This document shows, piece by piece, positions 18,265-26,569 of a stretch of 64,000 bases of DNA; the stretch's first letter is position 1; each line of letters begins with the position of its first letter. The stretch is taken from positions 5,327,501-5,391,500 of the forward strand of contig NZ_CP042176.1 of NCBI RefSeq assembly GCF_005937885.2. The letters run 5' to 3'. The notes below the pieces were generated by a model. The model ran no database searches. It was not told the DNA's origin and worked only from the letters and a program-made list of their open reading frames with translations. This DNA comes from Bradyrhizobium sp. KBS0727. GTDB lineage: Bacteria; Pseudomonadota; Alphaproteobacteria; Rhizobiales; Xanthobacteraceae. The position numbers and the translations under genes are program-made.

Positions 18265-19140
18265 TCACTTACCTCCGCCGAGAGAGTGAACATAGACGGC
18301 CAGCGCCTTGACCGTGGAAGGGTCGAGACGGCCTATCCAGGCCGGCATGACGCCGCCGCGGCCATTCGTGATGGTCTCGATCAGCGTCACCTCGTCCGAG
18401 CCGTAGAGCCAAATCTTGTCGGTAAGGTCGGGCGCGCCGAGCTCCTGGTTACCCCTGGCATTGTCGCCGTGGCATGAAACGCAATTGTCCGCGAAGATCT
18501 TCGCGCCAGCCGACTTGTCGTAGCCGGGACTGGTCGGCAGACCCGACAGCGACCGGACGTAGTTGGCGACGGTGACGATCTGATCCCTTTTGAGAATTCC
18601 ATCCTTGCCAAAAGCCAGCATGGTATTTTCGTGAGCCTTCGGATGCCCGGAACGGGCGCCGAACTGGATCGTCTGCATGATCTGATCGAGCGAGCCGCCC
18701 CACAGCCAGTCGTCATCGTTCAGGTTGGGATAGCCCTTGGCACCGGCGCCGCCGGAGCCGTGGCATGGCGCGCAGTTGTCGCCGAACACCGTCTTGCCGC
18801 GGGCCCGTGCCAGCGCCAGCAAGGCAGGATCCTTCTCGATTTCCGCCAACGGCGCTGCGCCAAGCGCGACCATTTTGTCGCCGCGGATCTTTTCCAGATT
18901 GGCAAGTTCGACGGCAACATCCGCGCGCGAGGAGTAATTCAGCACGCCGGTGGTATGGCTCCACAGCAACGGCCACGCCGGATACACCACCCAATAGCCG
19001 ATCGCCCAAGCGATGGTCAGGTAAAACGTGATGACCCACCAGCGCGGCAGCGGAGTGTTCAATTCCCTGATGCCATCCCACTCGTGGCCCGTGGTCGTCT
19101 TGCCGGAGACTCTATCGAAATCGTTGTTGTGCTCGGTCAT
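18265..19140 (-). CDS. fixP: cbb3 oxidase dihaem cytochrome c subunit
   Basis: A 291-residue protein with one membrane helix (about 34-60) and two cytochrome c domains with CAPCH at 123-127 and CVSCH at 220-224. Axial methionines are likely in ENTMLAF and GGVMPAW. CcoP/FixP passes electrons from the bc1 complex side to FixO. The gene starts 7 bp after the fixQ stop. Everything expected of the subunit is present. Confidence 0.96.
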   Translation of the reverse strand: MTEHNNDFDRVSGKTTTGHEWDGIRELNTPLPRWWVITFYLTIAWAIGYWVVYPAWPLLWSHTTGVLNYSSRADVAVELANLEKIRGDKMVALGAAPLAEIEKDPALLALARARGKTVFGDNCAPCHGSGGAGAKGYPNLNDDDWLWGGSLDQIMQTIQFGARSGHPKAHENTMLAFGKDGILKRDQIVTVANYVRSLSGLPTSPGYDKSAGAKIFADNCVSCHGDNARGNQELGAPDLTDKIWLYGSDEVTLIETITNGRGGVMPAWIGRLDPSTVKALAVYVHSLGGGK

Positions 19141-19147
19141 GATCCCG

Positions 19148-19312
19148 TCATTCCTCCCGCAACGGCATTCTCGCCGCCTCGTCGAACTCGGCCCGGTTGC
19201 GCGGCCAGAGCGCGTAGGTCACGATCGCAATGAAGATTCCGACAAACAGCGGTGTCCAGAACGTCGTGACGAAATCCGACGTGATGTTCTGTACCGTTAG
19301 AATGGCTTTCAT
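19148..19312 (-). CDS. fixQ: cbb3 oxidase small subunit CcoQ/FixQ
   Basis: A 54-residue frame found by translating between fixO and fixP: MKAILTVQNITSDFVTTFW, then one membrane helix (TPLFVGIFIAIVTYALW), then RNRAEFDEAARMPLREE and TGA. Length, single helix and the WPRNRAEFDEAARMPL tail are typical of FixQ, which stabilises the oxidase. It has its own ATG at 19312 and sits between fixO (27-bp gap) and fixP (7-bp gap). Confidence 0.93.
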   Translation of the reverse strand: MKAILTVQNITSDFVTTFWTPLFVGIFIAIVTYALWPRNRAEFDEAARMPLREE

Positions 19313-19339
19313 CGTTCTGCCTTCTCAGCGAGGTTTTTC

Positions 19340-20074
19340 TCAGCGAAGATTTGCTTTTTCGTTGTAGAGCTTGAAATCGACCAGCGTTCCCAACATCTGC
19401 AGATAGGCGACAAGCGCGTCCATCTCGGTCGGCATGCCTGGCCTGCCGTCAAAATTCCGGGCAGCCGCTTTCGGGTAGCGCTTGGAAAACGCGTCCACGC
19501 CGTCGCTGTCGGGGTCGGTCTGGGCCTTGAGATCGGCCGCAGCGTTGGCGATCTGGTCGTCCGTATAGGGTACGCCGACCGTGCGGCTGGCGCGTAGATG
19601 ATCGGCGATCCCCGCAACATCCACCTCCGCCTTCGACAGGAAGGCATATCCGGGCATTACCGATTGCGGCACGATCGCGCGAGGATTGGTCAGATGCGTG
19701 ACGTGCCATTCATCGGAATATTTCGCGCCGACGCGGGCGAGATCGGGACCGGTTCGCTTCGATCCCCACTGAAACGGGTGGTCGTACATACTCTCGGCTG
19801 CGAGCGAGTAATGGCCATAGCGCTCGACTTCATCCCGCAACGGCCGGACCATCTGCGAGTGGCAGAGATAGCAGCCTTCACGGACATAGACGTTGCGGCC
19901 AGTGAGTTCCAGCGGCGTATACGGCCTGATGCCGTCGACCACTTCGATTGTGCTCTTCAGATAGAACAACGGCGTGATCTCGACGAGGCCGCCAATCGCG
20001 ATCACCGCCAGAATCCCCCCGACGAGGACGATCGAGTTCTTCTCGAAGATCTGGTGTCTGCTCCAGAATGACAT
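19340..20074 (-). CDS. fixO: cbb3 oxidase monohaem cytochrome c subunit
   Basis: A 244-residue protein with an N-terminal membrane anchor (about 15-37) and haem site CYLCH at residues 68-72; the axial methionine is probably in VMPGYAFL. It receives electrons from FixP and hands them to the FixN haems. It starts 11 bp after fixN in the same operon. Confidence 0.96.
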   Translation of the reverse strand: MSFWSRHQIFEKNSIVLVGGILAVIAIGGLVEITPLFYLKSTIEVVDGIRPYTPLELTGRNVYVREGCYLCHSQMVRPLRDEVERYGHYSLAAESMYDHPFQWGSKRTGPDLARVGAKYSDEWHVTHLTNPRAIVPQSVMPGYAFLSKAEVDVAGIADHLRASRTVGVPYTDDQIANAAADLKAQTDPDSDGVDAFSKRYPKAAARNFDGRPGMPTEMDALVAYLQMLGTLVDFKLYNEKANLR

Positions 20075-20085
20075 CTAGTCGCTCC

Positions 20086-21735
20086 TCATTCCGCCGGCTG
20101 GAGCGCGACGGGCGATTGCACTTCCGCCTCGCCGACACGCACCGTCATCCAGAGATTATAGGCCATGATCAACGCACCGATCAGGAACAGCGCGCCGCCC
20201 GCCGCGCGAATGATGTAGAACGGATGCATCGCTTCCACGGATTCGATGAAGGAGTATTCGAGGAAGCCGAGCGAAGTGTAGGCGCGCCACATCAGGCCTT
20301 GCAGGATTCCCGAGACCCACATCGCCGAGATGTAGAGCACGATGCCGATGGTCGCGATCCAGAAATGCCAGTTGACGAGCTTGAGGCTGTAAAGCCCCTT
20401 GCGATCCCACAACCAGGGAAACAGGCAGTACAGCGCGCCGAACGAGACGAACCCGACCCAGCCGAGCGCGCCGGAATGAACATGGCCGATGGTCCAGTCG
20501 GTGTAGTGGCTCAGCGAATTCACCACCTTGATCGACATCAGCGGGCCTTCGAAGGTGGCCATGCCGTAGAAGGCGACGGACACGACCAGCATCCGGAGCA
20601 CGGGATCGGTGCGCAGCTTGTCCCAGGCGCCCGACAGCGTCATGAGGCCGTTGATCATGCCACCCCAGGACGGCATCCACAGCATGATTGAGAACGTCAT
20701 ACCGAGCGTTTGCGCCCAATCCGGCAGCGCCGTGTAGTGAAGGTGGTGCGGCCCGGCCCAGATGTAGAGGAAGATGATCGCCCAGAAATGGATGATCGAC
20801 AGCCGGTAGGAATAGACCGGCCGCTCGGCCCTTTTGGGGATGAAGTAATACATGATGGCGAGGAAGCCGGCGGTGAGGAAGAACCCGACCGCGTTATGGC
20901 CGTACCACCACTGGAACATCGCATCCTGAACGCCGCCCCAAGCGATGTAGGATTTCGAGCCGAACACCGACACCGGCAGTGCAGGATTGTTGCCGAGATG
21001 CAGCACGGCGATGGTGACGATGAAAGCGAGATAGAACCAGTTGGCGACGAAGATATGCGGTTCCTTCCGCTTCACGATTGTCATCAGGAAGACCAGCAGA
21101 TAGGTCACCCAGACGATCGTCAGCCAGAGATCCGCATACCATTCCGGCTCGGCATATTCCTTGGATTGGGTAACGCCGAGCAGATAGCCCGTGCCCGCGA
21201 TCAGGATGAAGAAATTATAGCCGATGACAACGAACCACGGCGCGAGATCGCCAACGAGACGCGTACGGCAGGTCTTCTGCACCACGTAGAACGAGGTTGC
21301 GATCAACACATTGCCACCGAATGCGAAGATCACTGCCGACGTATGTAGCGGCCGCAGACGACCAAAACTGGTCCAGGGCAAGTCGAAATTGAGCGCCGGC
21401 CAGGCAAGCTGCGATGCGATCAGCAGCCCGACCGCGAAACCGGCAATACCCCAGAACATCGCCATCACGGCCGAGAACTTGACCGGACCCATATTGTAAT
21501 TGGGTCGGCCGTTGATCTCCCGGGGCGGCAGCACCGCGGAACGGTCGTAATACCGATTCAGGATCGCAAAGACAGCCCCCAGGCTGGCAGCGCACGCCAG
21601 CGACGCATGGAAGGCGAACGCCGTATCTAGCGCCTTTCCCGCGGCGAAGAGGCACAGAAATGCCGTCGCGGCAAACACCAGCGTCAGACCGGCTTCGCCA
21701 TGCGTCATCGATTTCGCGGATTGAGATGGGTTCAT
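20086..21735 (-). CDS. fixN: cbb3-type cytochrome c oxidase catalytic subunit
   Basis: A 549-residue polytopic protein, normal for CcoN. It carries the binuclear-centre histidines (HNAVGFF region around residue 280 and the HHLHYTALPDW stretch near 330) and the low-spin haem ligands. The enzyme reduces oxygen to water with very high affinity and pumps protons, enabling microaerobic respiration. The operon runs fixN-O-Q-P and on into fixG-H-I-S. A perfect FixK box lies 66 bp (centre) upstream of the ATG. Confidence 0.97.
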   Translation of the reverse strand: MNPSQSAKSMTHGEAGLTLVFAATAFLCLFAAGKALDTAFAFHASLACAASLGAVFAILNRYYDRSAVLPPREINGRPNYNMGPVKFSAVMAMFWGIAGFAVGLLIASQLAWPALNFDLPWTSFGRLRPLHTSAVIFAFGGNVLIATSFYVVQKTCRTRLVGDLAPWFVVIGYNFFILIAGTGYLLGVTQSKEYAEPEWYADLWLTIVWVTYLLVFLMTIVKRKEPHIFVANWFYLAFIVTIAVLHLGNNPALPVSVFGSKSYIAWGGVQDAMFQWWYGHNAVGFFLTAGFLAIMYYFIPKRAERPVYSYRLSIIHFWAIIFLYIWAGPHHLHYTALPDWAQTLGMTFSIMLWMPSWGGMINGLMTLSGAWDKLRTDPVLRMLVVSVAFYGMATFEGPLMSIKVVNSLSHYTDWTIGHVHSGALGWVGFVSFGALYCLFPWLWDRKGLYSLKLVNWHFWIATIGIVLYISAMWVSGILQGLMWRAYTSLGFLEYSFIESVEAMHPFYIIRAAGGALFLIGALIMAYNLWMTVRVGEAEVQSPVALQPAE

Positions 21736-21794
21736 GCGCGGGCTTCTCTTCTGTAGAGGTCAGCCTGAATGATCACACCTTCGGTATCTCCGAA

Positions 21795-21808
21795 TTGATC
21801 GAGGTCAA
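21795..21808. promoter_or_regulatory. FixK/FNR box upstream of fixN
   Basis: TTGATCGAGGTCAA; centre 66 bp before the fixN start, suiting a class II activator site at about -41.5. Confidence 0.9.
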
Positions 21809-21852
21809 ACTCGGTCAAATTTGCGAGCGCTGGGGAAAACACTGATCAGGTG

Positions 21853-22185
21853 TCAGCAGCAGGAAGGACCGATCGGAATGGACGCGCGTATTCTGGCCGC
21901 GCGACGCTGCCGTTCGATCGCACGCAGCCGCTTCGAAAGCTGCGCGGATCCTAATTCCGCCGCCAGGCGCTGTTCCAGCGCGTCGGCCGAGAGATGACGT
22001 GATGTCAAAAGCCGGTAGAGTTCCGGGGGAGACAGGTTTAGGTCTTGCGCGATCTGCTCGAACTCCGCACGTTGCACGCCGCGCAGCCTGTTCTTGCGCG
22101 CGCACACAGCGACGGCGGTCTTGAGCCACCGCGCCAGAGCGCCGCCAAGCGACGAGCTTCCTGCATCACCTGACAAAATATGCAC
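21853..22185 (-). CDS. Hypothetical 110-residue protein, FixK-box controlled
   Basis: A 110-residue protein. An N-terminal segment (SLGGALARWLKTAVAVCARKNRLRGV split around residues 12-36) precedes a helical region with EFEQIAQDLNLSPPELYRLL, a pattern that recalls the start of DUF6455-like proteins of Rhizobiales, but the cysteine-rich part of that family is absent; the chain ends PSCC. I assign no function. It has its own FixK box centred 63 bp upstream and lies between hemN and the fixN operon, all on the minus strand. Confidence 0.65.
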   Translation of the reverse strand: MHILSGDAGSSSLGGALARWLKTAVAVCARKNRLRGVQRAEFEQIAQDLNLSPPELYRLLTSRHLSADALEQRLAAELGSAQLSKRLRAIERQRRAARIRASIPIGPSCC

Positions 22186-22241
22186 GTGCGCCCCCTCGCA
22201 AGATGAAGCTGGCAGCCAAGCCCGATCCGGCGATATCCGCC

Positions 22242-22255
22242 TTGACCTGAATCAA
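22242..22255. promoter_or_regulatory. FixK/FNR box upstream of the 21853-22185 gene
   Basis: TTGACCTGAATCAA, centre 63 bp before the start codon and just past the hemN stop. Confidence 0.8.
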
Positions 22256-22269
22256 GCTGGAAAGGAGCG

Positions 22270-23604
22270 CTAGACGGCCTTGCTGAATCGCGCCGGATCA
22301 GTGCGCGTATGGGGATCGAATGCCGCCGCAAGCACCCGCACCACCTGATGACCGTTATCGGTGGCGGTCACAACGCGGCCCTCAATGCGTACCAGGCCGT
22401 CGTCGACCAAGGGTTGCAGCAGCGCCAACTCTTCGGCAAACGCCATGTCCGGCGCGGTGACGTCGAGGTCCGCCTGAAACGCGCACATCAGGCTTTCGAT
22501 GGTGCGGGCCCGCTGCTTTTCGGCGGCATCGAGCCGGCAACCGCGCGACGACGCCAGGCGGCCATCGGTAATGGCGCGAACATAGCTTGGAACGTCGGAG
22601 ATATTCTGGACGTATCCGTCCTCAAATCTTGAAATCGAAGATGCTCCGAGGCCGATCAGGGTTTTCCTGCCATCGTCGGTATATCCCTGGAAATTGCGAT
22701 GCAGCTGCCCGGACATCGCGGCCCGGGCCAACGCGTCGTCCGGTTTTGCAAAATGGTCGATACCGATCTTCAGAAACCCGTGGCGCAGGAACTCCGCGGC
22801 GATAGCTGCGGCCTGATCGATGCGATCGTCGACGCCCGGGAGCGTGCTTTCGTCGATGCGCCGCTGATTGGCTTTCAGACGCGGCATATGGGCATAGCCG
22901 TAACAGGCGATGCGGTCCGGCGACAGCGTGGCGACGATCTCGCAGGTCTTGCGAAGCGAGTCGATGGTCTGCAGCGGCAATCCGTAGATCAGGTCGAAAT
23001 TCAGATTGCCGATGCCGGCGGCTCTCAACCGCAACACAGCGGCTTCGACATCCTGCATCGGCTGCCACCGGCCGATCGCCGCCTGCACCAGGGGATTGAC
23101 GTCCTGCACGCCCAGACTGGCGCGGTTGACACCAAGTTCCTTCAGGCTCTCCGCCAGCAACGGCGTCACATAGCGTGGATCGAGCTCGATGGCATGCTCG
23201 AAGCTATCCTCAAAGGTGAAATGGCTGCGCAGGACTTTCATCACCGATGCGAGTCCCTCGCCGCCCAGAATGCTCGGCGTTCCGCCGCCCCAGTGCAGCC
23301 GGGCGATTCGGACCGGTCCGGACAAGGCGACGATGACCAGTGCAATCTCGCGTTCCAGCGCTACGCGATAGGTCGCGATGACGTCGTCGCGCATCGCTTT
23401 CTTGGTGTTACAGCCGCAGTAAAGACAGAGCTCGCGGCAATACGGCACATGCAGATAGATCGAAACGGCCTCAGACGTGTCCAGATCCTGCAACCACCGC
23501 CGCTGGTCGGCGGAGACCACCGCTGGCGTGAATTCGGCCGCCGTCGGATAGGACGTATATCGCGGCACCTGCAGTCGGGCGTAACGGCGAACAATATCGT
23601 TCAC
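22270..23604 (-). CDS. hemN: Oxygen-independent coproporphyrinogen III oxidase
   Basis: A 444-residue radical SAM enzyme. The cluster motif is C56-x3-C60-x2-C63 followed by GC (YCRELCLYCGCN), with the glycine-rich SAM motif GGGTPS near residue 110. It decarboxylates coproporphyrinogen III for haem synthesis without oxygen, which keeps haem available for the cbb3 oxidase when oxygen is low. It probably forms an operon with the small membrane protein at 23656-23796, under the FixK box at 23848. Length and motifs fit HemN rather than the HemW-type chaperones. Confidence 0.95.
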   Translation of the reverse strand: MNDIVRRYARLQVPRYTSYPTAAEFTPAVVSADQRRWLQDLDTSEAVSIYLHVPYCRELCLYCGCNTKKAMRDDVIATYRVALEREIALVIVALSGPVRIARLHWGGGTPSILGGEGLASVMKVLRSHFTFEDSFEHAIELDPRYVTPLLAESLKELGVNRASLGVQDVNPLVQAAIGRWQPMQDVEAAVLRLRAAGIGNLNFDLIYGLPLQTIDSLRKTCEIVATLSPDRIACYGYAHMPRLKANQRRIDESTLPGVDDRIDQAAAIAAEFLRHGFLKIGIDHFAKPDDALARAAMSGQLHRNFQGYTDDGRKTLIGLGASSISRFEDGYVQNISDVPSYVRAITDGRLASSRGCRLDAAEKQRARTIESLMCAFQADLDVTAPDMAFAEELALLQPLVDDGLVRIEGRVVTATDNGHQVVRVLAAAFDPHTRTDPARFSKAV

Positions 23605-23655
23605 GGCAGTGCTTCCTTGCGCCGGACAAAATGCCCTGGTTGGAACCGTCGTGAA

Positions 23656-23796
23656 TCAGAACGGTCGGCGCCTAACGTCGGACTGTTGGGCCAATTGCTT
23701 CGGACGGGTCTGCAGATCGCCCCATGCCAACACGGCCCCAAAGACAACGAACATCAGCACTACGCTTAGGGCAACGAGCATCGAATCGACTGGCAT
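23656..23796 (-). CDS. Small single-helix membrane protein upstream of hemN
   Basis: A 46-residue frame: MPVDSMLVALSVVLMFVVFG, a helix continuing to about residue 26, then a charged tail ending RRRPF. A strong GGAGG ribosome site precedes the ATG by 6 bp. The FixK box at 23848-23861 is centred 58 bp upstream, so this small gene is the first of the hemN transcript. No function is known to me; its size recalls small respiratory-complex accessory proteins. Confidence 0.75.
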   Translation of the reverse strand: MPVDSMLVALSVVLMFVVFGAVLAWGDLQTRPKQLAQQSDVRRRPF

Positions 23797-23847
23797 GGCT
23801 TGCCTCCTGTGATGGAGAAACGATGCCTGCCTTGCTTCGTCAGGGCT

Positions 23848-23861
23848 TTGACTTGAATCAA
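23848..23861. promoter_or_regulatory. FixK/FNR box upstream of the small membrane protein and hemN
   Basis: TTGACTTGAATCAA, centre 58 bp before the 23796 start. Confidence 0.88.
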
Positions 23862-23890
23862 TCAGACACGAGTTGCGGCGCAGAATTCCT

Positions 23891-24679
23891 TCACGCCGCG
23901 GCCATGGCCTCGGCGCGTGCCGGGTCGATCAGATGAACACCGCCGGTGACGATAGCCAGCATCTTTTCGCGCGCAAACCGCGTCAATGTCCGGCTTACCG
24001 TCTCGATCGTCAGCCCGAGGTAATCGGCGATATCCTGCCGGCTCATCGGCAAGGAGATCGTCTGCCGCTCGTCGCCGATATGGGCCAGCCGCGCCCGCCA
24101 ACCGACGAGAAAGGCCGCGACCTTCTCTTCTGCGGTACGCCGTCCAAGTAAAAGCATCTGCTCCTGAGCCAGCATCAATTCGCGCGCCGCGAATTCGTTG
24201 ATCCGAAGCAGGAAATGCGGTCGATGTTCAATGAAATGCGCAAACGCGTCGGCAGGAAAGCGGCACACCGAAATGGCTTCGATCGCATCCGCCGAATAGC
24301 CGTAACGCTCCGATGGCATCGTGCCGAGAAAATCTCCCGGCACCGCGAAGCCGATTACCTGCCGCCGCCCATCGGGCAACAGCTTGTAGAGGCGCGCAAC
24401 GCCCGCGGTCACGTTGTGGACGGAAGTGGCGGGCTGTCCCGCATTGAAAAGCGCCTCGTTGCGCGTCAAATGAACATGGCGAGCGATCCGTTCGAACTCG
24501 GCGAGGTCGGCCTGGTCGAGCGCGCCGCATATGCTGAGCGATCGGACTGCGCACGCCGAGCAACGGCCGAAAATGACGCGATTCGGATTTGGCGCGATGG
24601 TTCGTATCATTGCCTCTGCCCGTTCGGCCGAATCTTCGGCCAGTGCATTTTCCGGTCGTAAATGGCGGCTCAAGGGCAC
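23891..24679 (-). CDS. FNR-type oxygen-sensing regulator with Fe-S cysteines (FnrL/AadR/FixK1-like)
   Basis: A 262-residue Crp/Fnr protein. The N-terminal cluster C40-x2-C43-x7-C51 (GRCSACAVRSLSICG) plus C139 (AISVCRF) supplies four ligands for an oxygen-labile [4Fe-4S] cluster, as in FnrL and AadR. The HTH reads LPMSRQDIADYLGLTIETVSR, with the E-x3-R recognition contacts for TTGA half-sites. It should therefore bind the same boxes as FixK2 but sense oxygen directly. A box at 24721 lies 48 bp upstream (centre), which suggests autoregulation or regulation by FixK2, and is shared with the divergent cytochrome gene. Confidence 0.92.
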   Translation of the reverse strand: MPLSRHLRPENALAEDSAERAEAMIRTIAPNPNRVIFGRCSACAVRSLSICGALDQADLAEFERIARHVHLTRNEALFNAGQPATSVHNVTAGVARLYKLLPDGRRQVIGFAVPGDFLGTMPSERYGYSADAIEAISVCRFPADAFAHFIEHRPHFLLRINEFAARELMLAQEQMLLLGRRTAEEKVAAFLVGWRARLAHIGDERQTISLPMSRQDIADYLGLTIETVSRTLTRFAREKMLAIVTGGVHLIDPARAEAMAAA

Positions 24680-24720
24680 GCCGGGATATGCTCCATTTTA
24701 GTGGGTTCACGGCAGGCCGA

Positions 24721-24734
24721 TTGATCCAGATCAA
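24721..24734. promoter_or_regulatory. FixK/FNR box between the FNR-type regulator and cytochrome c
   Basis: TTGATCCAGATCAA; centre 48 bp from the regulator start (24679) and 80 bp from the cytochrome start (24808), so it could act on either. Confidence 0.85.
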
Positions 24735-24807
24735 GTGAAGCGCCAATTAGACCTGCATTGTACGGCGCACGCTTGGAAGCCAGCCTCCGCCCGGAGTGAT
24801 CCCGAAA

Positions 24808-25125
24808 ATGATTCGACGAATTCTAACACCGCTGGCGCTTGCGCTCGTCACGCTGACGCAGGCCGTCGCGGCTTCACCTGACGAACAGCGCGGCAGGACG
24901 TTCGCACTCACCAACTGCGCGCGATGTCACGCCGTCGATCGGGTCAGCCAAAGCCCGCTCAAGATCGCGCCGCCCTTCCGCGTGCTGCACAAACGTTATC
25001 CGATAGAGACCCTGGCTGAATCGCTCGCCGAAGGCATCCAGACGGGTCATCCGACCATGCCGGAGTTCCAGCTCGATCCCGATCAGATTCACGATCTGTT
25101 GTCGTATCTGAAGACGCTTGAATAA
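24808..25125 (+). CDS. Exported monohaem cytochrome c
   Basis: A 105-residue protein with a signal peptide (RRILTPLALALVTLTQAVAA) and one haem site, CARCH, at about residue 37; the axial methionine is likely in PTMPEFQL. The compact size suggests a soluble periplasmic electron carrier, plausibly donating to the cbb3 oxidase or another low-oxygen reductase. The frame also has a GTG at 24796; the ATG is preferred since GGAG lies 11 bp before it. The FixK box at 24721 points to low-oxygen induction. Confidence 0.88.
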   Translation: MIRRILTPLALALVTLTQAVAASPDEQRGRTFALTNCARCHAVDRVSQSPLKIAPPFRVLHKRYPIETLAESLAEGIQTGHPTMPEFQLDPDQIHDLLSYLKTLE

Positions 25126-25176
25126 TCGGCTCTACGCGCGAAACAGACTCGCCTGGAGCGCGTCGCGCCGGGAAGA

Positions 25177-25190
25177 TTGAGCTGCATCAA
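25177..25190. promoter_or_regulatory. FixK/FNR box upstream of the CBS-BON protein
   Basis: TTGAGCTGCATCAA, centre 68 bp before the ATG at 25252. Confidence 0.8.
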
Positions 25191-25251
25191 ATCGATCGTC
25201 GCCTGGACGTGTTACCTGCCCAACACCAATCCAGAATTCGCGGAGGTTCCC

Positions 25252-25980
25252 ATGCGCGCGCATCAGATCATGACCCGGCCGGTCTTCACCGTCTTGCCGG
25301 ACGCCACCATCCTCGAAGCCGCAAACCTCATGTTGCGGCGGCATATCAGCGGGCTTCCGGTGGTCGATGCGGCCGGGAAGCTGGTTGGCATCGTCTCGGA
25401 GGGTGATTTCATTCGCCGCAGCGAAATCGGCACCCAACGCAAGCGCAGCCGTCTCTCGAACTTCATTCTCGGCCCGGGTCAGGCGGCGACTGACTTCGTT
25501 CACGAGCGCGGCAGCAAGATCGCCGAGATCATGACGCATGATCCGGTGACGATCAGCGAGGATACTTCGCTCGCCGCTATCGTGGCGCTGATGGAGAAGA
25601 ACAAGCTCAAGCGATTGCCGGTGATGCGCGGCGAAAATCTCGTCGGCATCGTGTCGCGCTCCAATCTGCTACAGGCGGTCGCGAGCCTTGCCCGCCAGAT
25701 CCCCGACCCGACGGCTGACGACGATCACATTCGCGACCGCATCATCGATGGGCTCGTCAGGAACGACTGGTGTCCTCAGGGTCTCAGCGTCGTCGTCCGC
25801 GACGGCGTGGTGCATCTGAGTGGCATCATTACCGACGAACGTTCGAGGCAGGCCGCCATCGTCTGCGCGGAGAATATCTCCGGGGTGAACAAGGTCCACG
25901 ACCATCTGTGCTGGGTCGATCCGATGTCCGGGCTGTACTTTGTCGCACCGGAAGACGAAGAACTCGCGAAGGCGAGTTAG
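25252..25980 (+). CDS. CBS-pair protein with C-terminal BON domain
   Basis: I start at the ATG at 25252, which follows CGGAGG by 6 bp; the open frame before it overlaps the FixK box. The 242-residue product has two CBS motifs (about 1-60, AHQIMTRPVFTVLPDATILE; and about 98-155, IAEIMTHDPVTISEDTSLAA) and a BON-like domain (about 165-225, VVVRDGVVHLSGIITDE). CBS pairs bind adenosine nucleotides and regulate partner proteins; BON domains bind membranes or lipids. No enzymatic domain is attached. One of three CBS genes in this window, each behind a FixK box. Confidence 0.88.
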   Translation: MRAHQIMTRPVFTVLPDATILEAANLMLRRHISGLPVVDAAGKLVGIVSEGDFIRRSEIGTQRKRSRLSNFILGPGQAATDFVHERGSKIAEIMTHDPVTISEDTSLAAIVALMEKNKLKRLPVMRGENLVGIVSRSNLLQAVASLARQIPDPTADDDHIRDRIIDGLVRNDWCPQGLSVVVRDGVVHLSGIITDERSRQAAIVCAENISGVNKVHDHLCWVDPMSGLYFVAPEDEELAKAS

Positions 25981-26052
25981 GGAACGCAACCGCGCCGACG
26001 TGGCCGAATACTTTCCACTGCCGTTGCTGCTACGGCCCTTCAACCCTGGACG

Positions 26053-26496
26053 TCAGCGGGTAAGCGGCGCTCTGCTGCCGGTACAGCGCTGCAACGCCCG
26101 CATCACGTCTTCGCGTGAGATGATGCCCGCAAGCCGCTGATCGTTATCGATCACCGGCATGCTGCGGATGCGGTGATCGACCATGAGCTGAAGCACCCTG
26201 GTCAGCCTGGTATCCGTTCCGACATAGATGAAGTCCGAGGTCATGATATCGGCGACAACGCGCCTCATCAGGTCGTTGTAGTGCGGCATCATGCGGGCCG
26301 GGGTAAGGATGAAGCAAGCCAGGTGGTCGAACTTCGAAACCAGCCCGACGACTTGCCCGTTTTCTTCGACCGGGTAGGTATTGAAGTCCTCTCGTTCAAA
26401 GCGGTCGCCGAGTTCGCGCAGCGTCAGGCTGCGAGCGACCGTCTGGACGTCGCGCGTCATGTGATCGGCAACAATCTGTTCGATGAAATTGTCCAA
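26053..26496 (-). CDS. CBS-pair protein
   Basis: A 147-residue protein made of two CBS repeats: ADHMTRDVQTVARSLTLREL near the start and ADIMTSDFIYVGTDTRLTRV near residue 80, with GIISREDVMRAL at the end. It should be a stand-alone nucleotide-sensing module. The box TTGATTGAGATCAA is centred 64 bp upstream of the ATG. It is convergent with the CBS-BON gene and codirectional with the universal stress protein upstream (start 27400). Confidence 0.88.
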   Translation of the reverse strand: MDNFIEQIVADHMTRDVQTVARSLTLRELGDRFEREDFNTYPVEENGQVVGLVSKFDHLACFILTPARMMPHYNDLMRRVVADIMTSDFIYVGTDTRLTRVLQLMVDHRIRSMPVIDNDQRLAGIISREDVMRALQRCTGSRAPLTR

Positions 26497-26553
26497 GACG
26501 CGATCCTCAATCGAGATTCGGTACTATTCAATCAAGCCGTCAGCCGGCTGATG

Positions 26554-26567
26554 TTGATTGAGATCAA
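26554..26567. promoter_or_regulatory. FixK/FNR box upstream of the CBS protein
   Basis: TTGATTGAGATCAA, centre 64 bp before the 26496 start; it overlaps nothing but lies only a few bases past the universal stress protein stop. Confidence 0.85.
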
Positions 26568-26569
26568 GT

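Noticed and set aside
22699..23769. A 356-codon frame opposite hemN
   Set aside because: Antisense to hemN, whose radical SAM motifs are complete; no domain in the opposite reading.
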